This document shows, piece by piece, positions 12,701-48,823 of a stretch of DNA of 64,000 nt; positions within the stretch are counted from its first letter, which is position 1; each line of letters begins with the position of its first letter. The notes below the pieces were generated by a model. It saw only the letters and a list, made by a program, of their open reading frames with translations. It did not search any database and had not been told where the DNA came from. The position numbers were made by a program, and so were the translations under genes. This DNA is from Glandiceps talaboti (taxonomy: Eukaryota > Hemichordata > Enteropneusta > Spengelidae): NCBI RefSeq assembly GCF_964340395.1, contig NC_135553.1, positions 10,828,501-10,892,500 of the forward strand, written 5' to 3'.

Positions 12701-13012
12701 CAGTCGATCATATAAACAAGAGTGCCCATCATGTTTAAAAAAAATAAGTATTAAAAGTAAAAGAGACGAAATCTTCATAGCAACTGAAACTGTTGGTTTT
12801 GTAGCAATGAAGCAGTGAGTAACACTTTTACAATTTCAAAGTAAACTTTCAGTGTTTTTGCGTGGATTTATGCAAGGTATGGGTCTTCATTGGGTAAAAC
12901 ATTCTGTAGAAATACTTGACATATTGGCATATCTTGTTTATATTAGTTAACTTAATACATATTCAAATCGTTGATCCAACAGGTAACTATATATGTAACT
13001 AAACGTAGTAAT
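9744..13012. other. intergenic region between Nudix and receptor genes (divergent)
   Basis: The two genes are transcribed away from each other, so both promoters should lie here. I recognise no core promoter motif with confidence. The stretch contains a G-run repeat (9886-10010) and an AT-rich block with TTGAATTTGAATTTGAATTT near 12135. No exon was recognised; open frames here are short and lack family features. Confidence 0.5.
9886..10010. repeat. G-run interspersed repeat, copy 1
   Basis: AGGGAGCgaTCAgtTTTTAcGgCCGGGGGG, a second run of about 13 G, then GGTCATCATTTTTACC. A second copy with the same order of motifs lies at 57260-57385. A dispersed repeat family is inferred. Confidence 0.5.
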
Positions 13013-35102
<22,090 letters not shown>

Positions 35103-36112
35103 ACCTACCAGTGTCTCCATGGGACATGCAACGACGCAACAAAATAGTTTATTACCACAGGACAATCAAGGAAATAGCATGAATAAACTCAATGTCAACA
35201 AAGCAAAAGGAATCCAAAGAAAACCCGCTCCCAACCCCTAAATTTCACCCCAAAATCCGGAGACGGGTCTCTCAAAATGTCGCCGGGGCAGACGAACTAG
35301 TCACTTTGGAGTTTACTACATGATAATGAGTAAATTTAATTAGTTTTTATGATATATACGACTATTGGTTCATGTTTCATTTTTGGGGGCTCTGTAAAAT
35401 TTGGAATTTTCTCCACGTGTGATGTTATGTAGATATAGTTTTATTTTGTATATATGTGGTTTATAAAGCCTTGTTGGACCTTTATATTTTTGAATTTAGT
35501 CAAAACATGTTGTAGCCAATGATGTAGTCTGCGTTTATTATACTTTATATGCAAGACTGATGGTTCATACTACATTATCTTTATTTGTTTTAGTTTGTGG
35601 ATTGTATGCACATGTGGCATATTTGTCGACTGTTGTCATGTCACATAATAGTGATTATAGATTTGGCTGTCTGTTTTGCACATATTTTGAAAGTATTGTG
35701 TTATATTAGATACAACGATTTGGTTCACGATATTGGAAATATATTTTAAAAAGTGACCACAGATGAAGCAGAGGCATGAAGGTGTACATGGAAATAGACG
35801 TAAATTGTTAACTAAGTTTTTACATGAAAACAAATGTTTAGGGTCTGGGGCTTAAACTAGGGTCGGGCGAGTTGTTATCAGAAACACACTATTTTTTATT
35901 TGGCATTTGTTTTCAATTGTTACAAGGCCAACTCTCACCGTCTTTTCTTTTAAGTTTATCATAGTTATTTTGTTTCACTCAGTTTGAAGGTTTATGTCAA
36001 AGGTCAAATTTAAAGTCTCCAAAAGTACATTACATACATACATACATACACACACACATATATTTGAAAGAACATGATACCACAATTGAAGTTCCCGGAT
36101 TACAAGACAAAA

Positions 36113-36166
36113 GCCATCCGGGCAATACACGCCGACGCTATTGACCCGTGTATTGACCCGGACGGC
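36113..36166. repeat. imperfect hairpin, about 20-bp arms
   Basis: GCCaTCCGGGcAATACACG is followed after about 14 bp by CGTGTATTGaCCCGGaCGGC, its near-perfect reverse complement. It abuts a long (CA)n run. It could be a MITE end or an isolated inverted repeat. Confidence 0.6.
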
Positions 36167-36169
36167 ATT

Positions 36170-36171
<2 letters not shown>

Positions 36172-36258
<87 letters not shown>

Positions 36259-36372
36259 CACACATGCAAGCATTCATACATACATGCATTCATTCATTCA
36301 TTCATACATACATGCATACATACATACATACATACATACATACATACATACATACATACATGCATGCATACA

Positions 36373-36405
<33 letters not shown>
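36172..36405. repeat. (CA)n, (TA)n and (CATA)n microsatellites
   Basis: About 70 bp of CA, a short TA run, then CATA/CATT tetranucleotides. Confidence 0.97.
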
Positions 36406-36837
36406 TGTTTTGTATTATACGGCGAATTTCACATTAAAACAGCTTGATTGAACTAGCATTAACTGAAGATATGTATTTAAGGTATCAAACGATCACTTTT
36501 GAACATGATATCAATGGAATATTACGAACTATCATCAAGTTATACAGTAATTGATACAAAGTGAGAAAAATATTGTTATCCTGAATTGCCTATAATAAAC
36601 TTAGTGTATGGGTACGGGTGTCTTGTGCATGGTAGTTTCCACATCCACCTAGTTGAAGAAAATACAGTATCACTATTTGTGTTTGGTCATGCCTTCATCC
36701 TTCTCGGCAATCATTATCGTACGAGAATTAGTGTTAGATTAGAAAATGAAAGTTATTGTGATATTAATTGTCCGGTAATTCATGAATGTCTATCATATTC
36801 TAGCTTCCAGTCACGCTGGTTGAAAAGAATCAGCAGT

Positions 36838-39800
36838 TCAGTATTTGCGTTGTTTGATCATATCTGCACCCTTCTCCCCAATCATTATTGTAGGAGCGTT
36901 GGTATTACCACCAGGAACATTCGGCATGATAGATGCGTCGATAACACGAACGTTATCCAAACCTCGCACACTAAAGATAAATGGATAGAAATTAAACAAT
37001 TAGATATTACTCCCCAATATTTTCTCAGTTCAACCAAGGAAATATGATTGACGTAAGAGGTCTTGTTTAGTGTCGATAGACGAGAAGTGCCGAGTGCTTT
37101 AGGTCACGAGTATTTTCTGGCCTGAATGAAGAAAATGCTGGGGATAGTACGTCAGTTATTGCAAAACATGGCGATATTGTAACGATTTGACTAATATTCC
37201 GAGCATCAAAGAACTGGTGACATAGACACGTGTTGTCATGATGCAGAATGACCAGGGTATAATTTCCATAATTTCTGTTCAAAGCCAATAATATTGCTTG
37301 TGCATATAATAATAATCGTTGTAAATCCTTCTGATAAAAGCGTCTTGTGGGATGACTTAATTTTCATGACTGCTTCCGGACGCAAGTCTGTTTTTCGCGA
37401 AACCACATGAAAATAGAAAATCTGTAACTATTCAGTGATGTATTGTCTCTCTCTCTTGTGCATAATGAAGTTGGCGGGTACTATTAGCCATCCTTAAACA
37501 ATGAAGCATGAGGAATCACCATGACCAAATGACGTATATGGGTTGTCAAACTGCATCAAACTGAATAAGAAAGAACGATATCATATGATTATAACGTTGC
37601 TAGACCTTATTGGACCTACCTCAATGAAGGGTCAACAACGGCTGTTGGATCGTCTTTAGCTCCCATCTTGCAAGTTCCACAAGCGTGCCAAATTGTCAAG
37701 GTAATGTGTCGAAGGACATGTTCCCAATATCCATCACTGTCGATTTCGTGGGGACAGTTGTCAAACTTGTAGAAGGCATGAGTTATTCTATAAGAATACA
37801 ATAGAAAACATTCTTTGGAGAGTGTCACAATTATGTATTAAGTGTTGATATTCCCACCCGTGTTTTGCCGTTTGTCTTTACTATGTCTCAAAATGTACGA
37901 ATGGCCACTCTAAAAGTTTGCCAGTGAAAGAAGAGGAAATTGGTAAGCTTATTTTGAAAACTCAACAATTAAATTGGAAAACAAGCGCTATTTTTTAAAC
38001 AAGTCAAAACGGTATACAGATTACATATATAAATAATGGTCTAGACTACTACTGGAAGTAGTCTCATCAAAGTAGTAGATCGAGTCCATTAGCGAAAACA
38101 TGTTTTTGTTTAAAATTTGACATTATAATTCGACCTCTTTGCCAAACTGTGTCATAGTGACACATAATATTCATGTGCCCCTAGGTATTTAAAAATGCTG
38201 GGTTTGATGGTATCACGAAAGTTAGATATTATTATAAGTAATTGGTTATCATGACAGCCAGAACAAGTCAAATTAAAAACTTACAGACATTGCGAGATCC
38301 ACAGTGACCAAAATTATACTTGGTGTGTGTGTGGGTGTGTGTGTGTGTGTGTGGGGGGGGGTCTTGAGATGTCAACCTGAAAAGCCTTAGCATTGCCATA
38401 GGTAAGCTCTGTAGACCTATCGTGTGCATTTCATGGCTTGCACTTTTAATATATTTTATATGCTTGATTCCTTTTAATCTGAAAAAAATGTTATTATTAT
38501 TATTTTTGTGTTTGACCACTTACCCCACATCCTTAAATGCCTGTGTAGCGGCCAACTTTTGAATGATACGTATTCCCTGCAAATGTGCAAATGTATTGGA
38601 AATTGTATTACGGATACGGATGTTTTATGCCAAGTACGCAAATTGCCACATTTATTTCAGTCGTAAACACACAAGTAGGACTTGCAATTTCCAGTTGTCG
38701 AATTAGAAAGAAAATAACATAATATGTCATGATATAAGAAACAGCTATCATATTTAGCGATAAAATATCAAAACTGGTCTTATACAGTGATACAATATCC
38801 CCACTGTCTATGGTAGAAATAAAATTGAAAGAAATGTCCAGTTATGTTGGGGAGAGATACTCTCAGATAACAGAGTACTTTTTTGACAAAATTTATAAAA
38901 CAGCTGACCCCTAAGATTCCTGTTTGTTTTATATCCTCTCCCCACTTACATGATAAACATATACAACTGCAAATTTGTAACATTGGATATGATATGCTAA
39001 TTTGGGAATTTCTCATATAATGTAAAAAGGTACTAGCAAAAAGTGCTAGTGACACCATTGACTTTGACTGTGATAGGTCATCATAGAAATGATGGACAAA
39101 TTTCACTTTTCTGTCAAACTGAAACCGTAAGTATGGTGTCAAGTGTTTGAGGACAACATTTACTTAAGAAGAAGTTTATACCTAAATGCATCATTTTGTA
39201 ATAACATCTGTAATGACAAAAAAGCATTTGATAAACGATTTTCTTCAACACCTTCCCATCCGTGAAAGGAATATTTTGTTTGCATGAGATGCGGTTATGT
39301 TTTACCTTTCCGGAAAATCCACCAGCCCTCTTTGGAATGTTAAATATATATGCATTCCCTAACGTCTAAACGTACCCCAATCATCGTCTCTACATCCTCA
39401 TGATCTTCCAGATAACGTGGATCCATCAATGGCGGTTCCAGAGGATCCAAACTCTTCAACCACAGTTTCCCAACACTCTTTGGATGCATCAACCCAACAA
39501 AAATGATCATGCCTTTTTTCTTTTTCATTTCCTCTCTACTTTTGTGCAGGAGTGCATCTTTAAATCTTTAAGAATTAATTGAATCAATCAGTGCAGTGTT
39601 GTCAATTCCAAGAATAATCATGATCAACAATGCATACGGAGATATGAATAACGTAATGCAATCAGACCATCAATTTGTTTATATATGTGTACATACATCA
39701 AACCATTTATCCATCCATCCGTCTCCGTTCGTCCACCCACCCACCCACCCACCCATCCATCCACCTATCTACCCATCCATCCATCCATCCATCCATCCAC

Positions 39801-41209
39801 CCATCCAATCAATATATTACAACATACGCGTTTGTTTCTTACTTATCGCTTATGTTACATCGTTCTTGTTCGTCCGCACCATTGAAGTAAAAGGATGGAA
39901 CATAGATAACCTGTATATCATGCCAAGGTGCATCTTCCTATGGTGGAAATGGTAAACCATAAGATCATGAGCATTTTGTTTACATATATACCTCTACATA
40001 CATGTAAACAACGCAACCTTGTGTTAGCTGTGTTTGATTACAGAATAACATTATTACAATATTTTCACGAAATAATTAAGTGCATATATATGACCTGATT
40101 TATTTCATTAATAGGATATTTAGTAAGTATCTGTTACTCAAAACTTTCATTTTGAGAAACATTTCCTGAAATGTGTAACTTACGTATAAAGCAATACGCA
40201 CCTTAACTCTTACAAGTCCATCAACATCTGACCCAGTGTTTGAAGAATAGTCCTGGAATAATAAGTACCCAGACATCAAACAGACATTAGCTTTACACAT
40301 TTACGATCCCCGCAAGTTTGTATAATTGTTTGCCACCATGTTTTGTTTCAGAAATGCCTATCATCAGCAGAACCAAGTTTCTACATATCAATACGTACCA
40401 GTAAGTGCCTGGTCTGGCATTTCTTCAGTTGGTAACGACGTCGGATAGGGAGCATTCATTGCGCATAAAAATGTGCCCTTTTAAATAAAATGTGCCCTCC
40501 CTTTCTATTATACGGTAATGATTTAGTAACACTGCCTGCATGCTCATTTATGATCTACACATAGGATAACTGTCATCTGTTCGATCATTGGGACTATTTT
40601 CGGACGATTGTTGAATAGGTCGGACTTACAATGACATATCACTTTCACAAAAGCTTAAATACGTCAAGTTCTGATTGATGCGACCTAATGTAACATGTTA
40701 GTGGCCATGAAACAATTTACTTCTCTCTTTTAATTGCCAAGGAACAAGTCAGCATCAAACACATACAATATGGTTCTCACCTTAGCAGCAGATTCAGAAT
40801 CGTCTGTGTCTGGGTGATTGAATCGCAATATTGAAAATATATGATCCTGGGAATAATGAATGTTTATGAATGATATCAGATATCAAGGTATAGAAGTATG
40901 CCAACTGTCAATTTCAAAATATTTTCTTGAATATATAGTTTGATTAATACACTGCTGATCTCTGACCCTCACTCACTCACTCACTCACTCACTCACTCAC
41001 TCACTCACTCACTCACTCACTCACTCACTCACTCACTCACTCACCCACCCACCCACCCACCCACCCACCCACCCACCCACCCACCCACCCACCCACCCAC
41101 CCACCCACTCACTCACTCACTCACTCACTCACTCACTCACTCACTCACTCACTCACTCACTCACTCACTCACTCACTCACTCACTCACTCGGGTACGTGT
41201 ATGCCTTCC

Positions 41210-41246
<37 letters not shown>

Positions 41247-42106
41247 GTCTGTCTCTCTCTCCACACACGTACATACACACACACACACACACACAAACAT
41301 ACCCACAAAAACAAACAAATTAACGCAAAGAAAAACAAAATTCAAACAAGCACACCTGACAAAGATCGGTTAATATTGTTCAATATGTTCAATGTGTAAT
41401 GAATTACCTGCAGATTTTCCCCGACTGGGAGATCACATAGTACAGGTATGCCCATGTCCTCTAGGTGTTCCTTAGGACCTACACCGGACAACAGCAACAA
41501 CTAAAATAAAATGAAAAAATTGAAAAATGATCAACAATGAACATAGTACATTGGCTAATAAGATGTTATATTACATTTATCATAATGATTAGTAAACTAG
41601 GTCGACGTCGTAATCCGTAAACCCTATATTCTAAAATGTAAAGATCTTGGGCATTTTATACATGGATATACTAAATATTCAAAATACGTGTGCACTGTTT
41701 GCGGGAACAAAGAACACATTTACCTGAGGAGAAGCAATGGATCCGGCCGACAAGATGAGCTCTTTCTGAACAAGCACTTCACCTTCGATGCCACCTTTCA
41801 GGAATTTCAAAGACTTGGCTGTTTTTCCGTCAAATACAATCTGATGAAATCAAACAAAACAATTGAGAGACCATATATAAAAGGGGATTTCAGAATAATT
41901 TAAGGATTCCGACGAAATCTTTACCGCATATTAAAATGTACCGGGTAGTGTTTAATTAGACTAAATCTGATCATTATCGCCTAGCTCGGCCTCACCATGA
42001 GAGATATTCAAGAGTGGAGTGCCAGACGATGACCAGACAGGACGATTTAGCAATCGAAATAATTTTTTGAGCCAGACAATAAAATGTAGTCATAATAATA
42101 AGGTCG

Positions 42107-42140
<34 letters not shown>

Positions 42141-45100
42141 CTTCTTCTTCTTCTTCTTCTTCTTCTTCTTCTTCTTCTTCTTCTTCTTCTTCTTCTTCTT
42201 CTTCTTCTTCTTCTTCTTCTTCTTCTTCTTCTTCTTCTTCTTCTTCTTCTTCTTCTTCTTCTTCTTCTTCTTCTTCTTCTTCTTCTTCTTCTTCTTCTTC
42301 TTCTTCTTCTTCTTCTTCTTCTTCTTCTTCTTCTTCTTCTTCTTCTTCTTCTTCTTCTTCTTCTTCTTGTAGTAGTAGAAGGAGTTCTAATAGTCGCTCT
42401 CAGTTCGTTGTTGGATTTTCCGGTAGTTTGGACTTTCCTTGCCACAATTTTCAACATTTGGAGGAGTTATTGTCTACTGCACCTTTTTGGAGGATTATCA
42501 GTGCCAAGTATCAGTGGATTGCTGAGATTTTTGCAGATTGTTTTTTGGTGATTGTCACCTTCTCAATCGGCCAATATGGCGGCCGTGCGAGCGCCGCCTT
42601 ATGGTAATGGTGATGACCACACCTTGGTTAAATTGACCATGAAGAATGCCGTAAAGATGGAGAGCATAGAAGGTGTAAGTGTTAATAACTATGTGGAAAA
42701 GATAGCTGAATTGGTACATGAAAATGAAATACTAGCTGCTTCAAGAATGAACAAATCAGTGGTTGTTTTTCTGAAAACGATTGATTTAGTTGATAAAGTA
42801 TGCACAACCGGACTGACAATAAGCGATGAATTTGTCCAGCCCCAACCGATGGTTAAACCAGCTACAAAGGTAATACTATCCAACGTTCCACCTTTCCTTC
42901 CTCACAGTTTACTTGCTGAAAAACTAGAACAATTTGGAAAGGTGATTTCAACAAGTTTCCGATTTATTCCACTTGGTTGTAGAAAACAAGGTCTCCGACA
43001 TGTGAAATCCTTTCGACGCCAGGTGTTCGTTATTATGAAACAAAGCAATATCAGCGGTGTTCTACATATTCTCTATGGTGGACAGAACTATCAAATTTAC
43101 ATTTCTACTGATGAAGTCAGATGTTTCCACTGCAAAAACAATGGTCACATACAGAAAAACTGTCCTTACATACAGCGTGATGGTGAGGCTGAATTAACAA
43201 ATCAGAGAGATTCCGTCAATCAGGATTCAGTGGATAGACAAAATAACACCGGGGAAGAGAGCATTGCTGAAAAACTGGTTCATCAGAATCAAAAGTCAAC
43301 AGATGACATTAACGAAGACGGCACTGATCTGGATAACGCTACTGAAAGTGCTAGCAACATCGTCGACGGAGACGAACCAAACTCACAATTTGACATCGGG
43401 GAAATGATAACTGAACAAATATATGACAACATGTCTCAACCTTCCACAAGGAAAAATAAACGTGGCAGATCCCCTAGCCCCGATCAAAGCTATGCATCCG
43501 TAACTCCTTCTGAAAAAAAGCGGTGTGACATGGATAAGGAACCCGACGATCGATCAGTACAACCGTCTCCTACAACATAGCATGATCAGAATGAAGTGTC
43601 AAATGACAAAGGTACCCCTCCTACAAAAGAAGATAAACAGACTAAAACTGCCGATGAAGAAAGGGTACGACCCCCTCCTTCGCAATCAACCCAGAATCGT
43701 GACCCTGATGAAGAGAGAGTAAACACCCCTCCTTCAAATAAAAACGGCATTGATGAAAGCTCTACAGGGGAGTTTGTATCTCCGTCTGCAAAACAATCTG
43801 TGTCTTTTGAAGAGGATACGTCATGGCAACGTCAGCCAGTGATATCTCTCCACGAACCTGATAACAGTCATCAAAGTATACCGTGTAGCCTTCCGTCCTC
43901 ATATCCTCCTCCATCTGGGATTCCAATACAGAATTCATTTTCTGTCCTCACCGATGTTGAAGAATCAAGTCAAGATGATGATGCTGAATCATTTTGCTCG
44001 ACTTTTTCCGATCTGTCGGCGGTCAGCGACGTATCTGACCAGTCAGTTGTGACACTGTCCCAGAAATCACTAGTTGAATTCATCGAAGAAATCAAATTTT
44101 CAAAGAAAGCTATAGAAAAATCACAGGAATATTGTTCCGATTTAAAATTGCTAATAAAATCCCTGTCACACCTTCACAAATCAGGTGTTCTTTCCAGTCG
44201 ACAGAAAACCCGAGTTGGGAAATTGGTACAGAAAATCAAAGTCCACCTCAAACATACGAACTAACTATGGCTTTGAACAGACTTTATCTAATAACAATGG
44301 TGTGCCTGACGCTGTCAACATTTAACGCACGTGGGTGCAGGGATGCTATGAAACGTTACGAAACCTTCGAATTTCTGAAAAATAATCAAAAATCAGATGT
44401 CTATTATGTCCAAGAAACCCATTCTCAACCTTCTGATGAAGATGTATGGAGATTGATCTGGCGTGGACAAGCTGAATTCTCACATTTAGCTTCAAATAGC
44501 GGAGGAGTTGCGATATTGTTTTCACCCAAAATGACAGTTGATATTGTAGAAACCCGGTCTGTTATACCAGGCAGACTTCTTTACGTGAAAGCAGTCGTCA
44601 ATGACCACATCTGTAACTTTATCAACATTTATGCGTCGGTTGATCATAATGAACGACTAAATAATTTTATTGTACTAAAAAGACTTTTAAATGAACTTCG
44701 AAATAATGAAACTATTATACTAGGGGGTGATTTCAATTGTACGATAGACGCAGGTAAAGATAGACGAAACGGGAAAGAACCAGATCAAAAATGTGTAGAC
44801 TTCCTGTCGAATACCATCAATAGATTCAAATTAGTCGATGTCTGGAGACGTTTCCATGGTGATGATTGTGCCAACTACACTTGGAGGAGACAGAACAGTG
44901 CAGCAAGACTCGATCGCTTCTATATACCTAAAAACTTTTGTAGTAGAACCCAGTCTGTTTCTATAGAACCTGGTATCAACTCTGATCATGCTTTGGTAAA
45001 GCTTGTAATGTCACAGACACAATTTAAACAACGTAGTTCAAGTTGGTGTCTGAACACTGAGTTATTATTAGATGAAGAATATTGTAATTTAATTGAGGAA

Positions 45101-48100
45101 TTTTGGTCACGTTGGCAATCTTGTAAAGTATCGTATAATTCACTTCAGCTATGGTGGGACATGGGAAAACTTAAAATCAAGCAATTGACACAACAATATT
45201 GTATTGAAAGGAAAAATCGTAAAGAAAATTTAAAGCGCGATCTTGAATCCGAATTACGTAATCTTGAAATGTCGCGTACAAACGGAGACAATGTCACTGC
45301 TGCTATTGATGAAAAGAGAAATCTATTGGACAAAATCATGAAATCACAGGTGCAAGGAGCAGTGATTAGGTCAAGATTCAAACAGCTGAACGAAAGTGAC
45401 ACTTCAACCTCGTTCTTCTTTGATTTAGAAAGGTACAGGGGAACAAAAAAACTTATGACACATTTACGTCTTCCAGACGGAGAAATTACGGAAAATCCGT
45501 CGGAAATCCGTCAAATTGCAAGAAATTTTTATTCTGAGTTGTACTCTCCGGATGAAATTTCTACTGAAGCTCAAAATCTCATTTTGGACGATTTACCAAA
45601 ACTAGATGAAGAACACAAGCAGTCCCTAGACATGCCAATTACTTATGAAGAGTTAACTGACTCACTTAAGCAACTTGGGAGAAACGCTTCTCCAGGTATC
45701 GACGGGTTACCGTCAGAGTTTTATCAAAAGTTTTGGCATCTCATTGGGAAAGATTACCACGACGTTTTTACCGGCGCTATCAATGATGGGCTACTCCCTC
45801 GATCATGTAAAAGGGCGATTTTGACTTTGATTCCAAAAAAAGGAGACAATAGCCTGATCAAAAATTGGCGTCCCGTTTCGATTCTTTGTTCGGATTATAA
45901 AATACTGACCAAAGCTCTTTCGTTACGCCTCAGGACAGTGCTCAGTAGTATTATTCATATTGATCAAACATACTGCATTCCTGGCAGACATATTTCTGAT
46001 AACATTAACCTTCTGCGTGATTCAGTTCACTATGCAAATGAACAAAATATACCTCTCGCTATTTTGTCGTTGGATCAAGAAAAGGCTTTTGACCGTGTCC
46101 ACCATAACTACCTGATTAATACATTAAGTGCATTTGGCTTTGGTCCAACCTTTATTAACTACATCCAACTTTTATATTCAAACACAGAGAGCTTACTGAA
46201 ATTAAATCATTCGCTGACCTCTCCGTTATCGTTCAGTCGTGGAATTCGACAAGGGTGTTCCCTATCTGGTCAACTGTACTCAATCTGCATTGAGCCTCTG
46301 CTTCATAAAATACGTTCGCAGAGTAGCATGCGTGGACTCGAACTTCCTAAGTCTAACGGAAAACGCTGCCATTTGTCAGCATACGCAGACGACGTTAACT
46401 TTCTAATTACACATGATAATGACTTAAAAGAATTACAGCATTGGCTTAATATTTATGAGAAGGCTTCCAATGCTCGTATCAATTACTCCAAATCTGAGGG
46501 TCTATGGTGTGGTCGCTGGGGAAAGCGTAGCGATACACCCATGGACATTAAGTGGTCATCAAAAGGCCTAAAGGTTCTGGGTACTTTCATTGGTAACGAG
46601 AATTCATACGCTGAAAAGAATTGGGATGGTGTAGTTCGAATAATTGACGAAAAATTAAATAACTGGAAACGTTATGCGACAGCAATATCTTATCGTGGTC
46701 GTGTCTTAGTGACTAATCAGCTTGCCGCTACTAAGATCTTACATCGCTTAGCTGTCATGTCTCCACCTAAGGAAGTTGTCGAAATCCTTCAACAGAAAAT
46801 TGAAAACTTTTTTTGGCAGGGGCGTCATTGGGTGGCAAAGGAAACTCTGTATCAACCCGTAAAGAAAGGAGGACAAGGTCTCATTCATATCCAGTCTCGT
46901 TTAAAGGCCTTCAGATTACAATATCTTCAACGTTATCTGTACATGGATAAAGAGCACCCGTGTTGCTACTTTACCGACTACTACTTAGGAAAAGTTGGGA
47001 TGCTAGGTTACGACAAACAGCTTTTCTGCGTTGACCTAACCAAGTTACACGTAGATCGAGATTCTCCAACTTTCTATCACGAACTGTGGATGACTGTAAC
47101 ATGTAAAGATATTGACATCAATCGAAACGGTGAACCCACAACAATTGGAGAAATTCTAAATGAACCAATTTTCCTGAACAATTTGATTATAAATCCAATT
47201 ACAAGACATTCGTTTTCTCCAGACAAATTTGCAGAATCTGGCTTGACTAAAGTTACAGACCTTATCCATCTAATTGAAAGAAGGTGGAAAACTCCACAGG
47301 AGCTATCGTCCTCTCTTACAATTCATTCGCGTCGCATTATTACATTGAAATTAAATATTTTTCAGCAAGCCATTCTATATAGGTTTGACGACAAAGTAAA
47401 GTCATTCTTTGATAATCAAATCTCAACCGACGATCTCTCATCACGGAATACACGTTACCACTACACACTTAGTACTACAACTGAAGGTAAAGAGCACGAC
47501 ATCCAATGTTGTCTCTACAAGCTCGAAAAAGGTGTAATTTACAAATTTCTAATCGAAAATCTTCTAGCTAATTCCGACAGACTAAGTAGTATTTGGGTAG
47601 ACTTATTGTCAACCCCCCTAAATATAAAACCTAACTTTGGCATTATTTATGACACTCCTGTTTACAAGAAAGAGGGCGACATACAGTGGCGCTTCCTTCA
47701 CGGTGCTATCTCCACGGGTACTTACTTACATTCAGTTGGTTACACTGACAATGATAACTGCCCTTTCTGTAACAGCAATCGCGATACTTTACTTCATATG
47801 TTTGTAGAATGCGTAAGGCTTCAAAATTTTCTCCGCATTATTGAGAAACTGGTGGAGAAAATTAGCGGTGACGATATAGTTCCTCAAATTTGGTATATTT
47901 TTGGCCCTCCATATAGAAAAGGCCAAAAAGCTGTTATGCGTTTGATAAACTTCATTTTCATAAATGCTAAACTTGCCATCCATGTTTCGCACTACAACAA
48001 GTTGAAAGAGAAATCAAACATTGATGTTCTTGACTTATTTAGATCACGTCTAAAGTCGCGTTTAATGGTTGAATTCAAATATTGCCAATTTACCGGCAAC

Positions 48101-48792
48101 CTGTTACACTTCCAAACGTTTTGGGCAATGAATTCAGCCCTCTGTAAGGTCAAAAACAATGATATCCTTTTCTGTATATAGAACGTCGTTGTGAACTTCA
48201 TCAGTTATTCCTTGTTTACCTTTGCAGATGATGTAATTTTAATGTATTTGTAAATTTTGTACAGTCGCATTAAACGTATCTGTGAAAATCAAAAATCTTC
48301 TTCTTCTTCTTCTTCTTCTTCTTCTTCTTCTTCTTCTTCTTCTTCTTCTTCTTCTTCTTCTTCTTCTTCTTCTTCTTCTTCTTCTTCTTCTTCTTCTTCT
48401 TCTTCTTCTTCTTCTTCTTCTTCTTCTTCTTCTTTTCAAACGACGTTCTGTTTCTACTCTGGTTTCCATAAAATTGATTTATTGACGTCTGTCTGTCGTA
48501 TTTATACCTGATTGAATAAATTAAAACTCGTTAGTAACTGTAAAATGATCATTGATATTTTATATTAACATTTCTTACTTTCGCTGCCACTGTTTCTGTC
48601 CAGATTGTTAGGTTCTTTCTTGCCCTAACATCGGGAGTGAGAAAGGCATTTGCAGTGCTGCAACGTTTACCATCTTTCATTGTTCCTTGGAGATAGTTGA
48701 AACAGTCCTAGAATTGAGAGATAATCAGGTATGTATATATCGTATAAAAACAAAAGAAAGAAAGAAAGCAAGCAAGACGGAGAGACATACAG

Positions 48793-48823
<31 letters not shown>

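Larger units (their letters stand above)
35103..36837. other. convergent intergenic region, receptor 3' end to GMC gene 3' end
   Basis: No exon is recognised. It should hold the 3' UTRs of both genes. It contains a small hairpin (36113-36166) and (CA)n/(CATA)n arrays. I could not assign polyadenylation signals with confidence. Confidence 0.55.
42369..48297 (+). mobile_element. Tx1/L1-type LINE flanked by (TTC)n
   Basis: A 5.9-kb non-LTR retrotransposon: 5' UTR of about 200 bp, ORF1 (42576-44264, one in-frame stop), ORF2 (44267-48181, intact), 3' UTR of about 116 bp ending GAAAATCAAAAATC and running straight into (TTC)n. APE-type endonuclease, RT and a C-terminal CCHC finger place it with L1/Tx1-like elements. 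TTC arrays on both sides suggest target specificity for this microsatellite, as recalled for some Tx1-group families. It lies antisense in intron 6 of GMC copy 1. Confidence 0.9.

Noticed and set aside
36586-37047. 153-codon plus-strand open frame
   Set aside because: It is antisense to the last exon of GMC copy 1, which has clear family motifs on the minus strand.
40622-40690. Candidate missing exon of GMC copy 1 (good GTAAGT donor)
   Set aside because: In the required phase 0 it runs into a stop, and similarity to the copy 2 exon is only marginal.
40940-41323. 127-codon open frame
   Set aside because: It is a translation of the ACTC/ACCC microsatellite (Ser-Leu-Thr-His units).
42019-42457. 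Poly-Phe and poly-Arg open frames
   Set aside because: They are translations of (TTC)n on the two strands.
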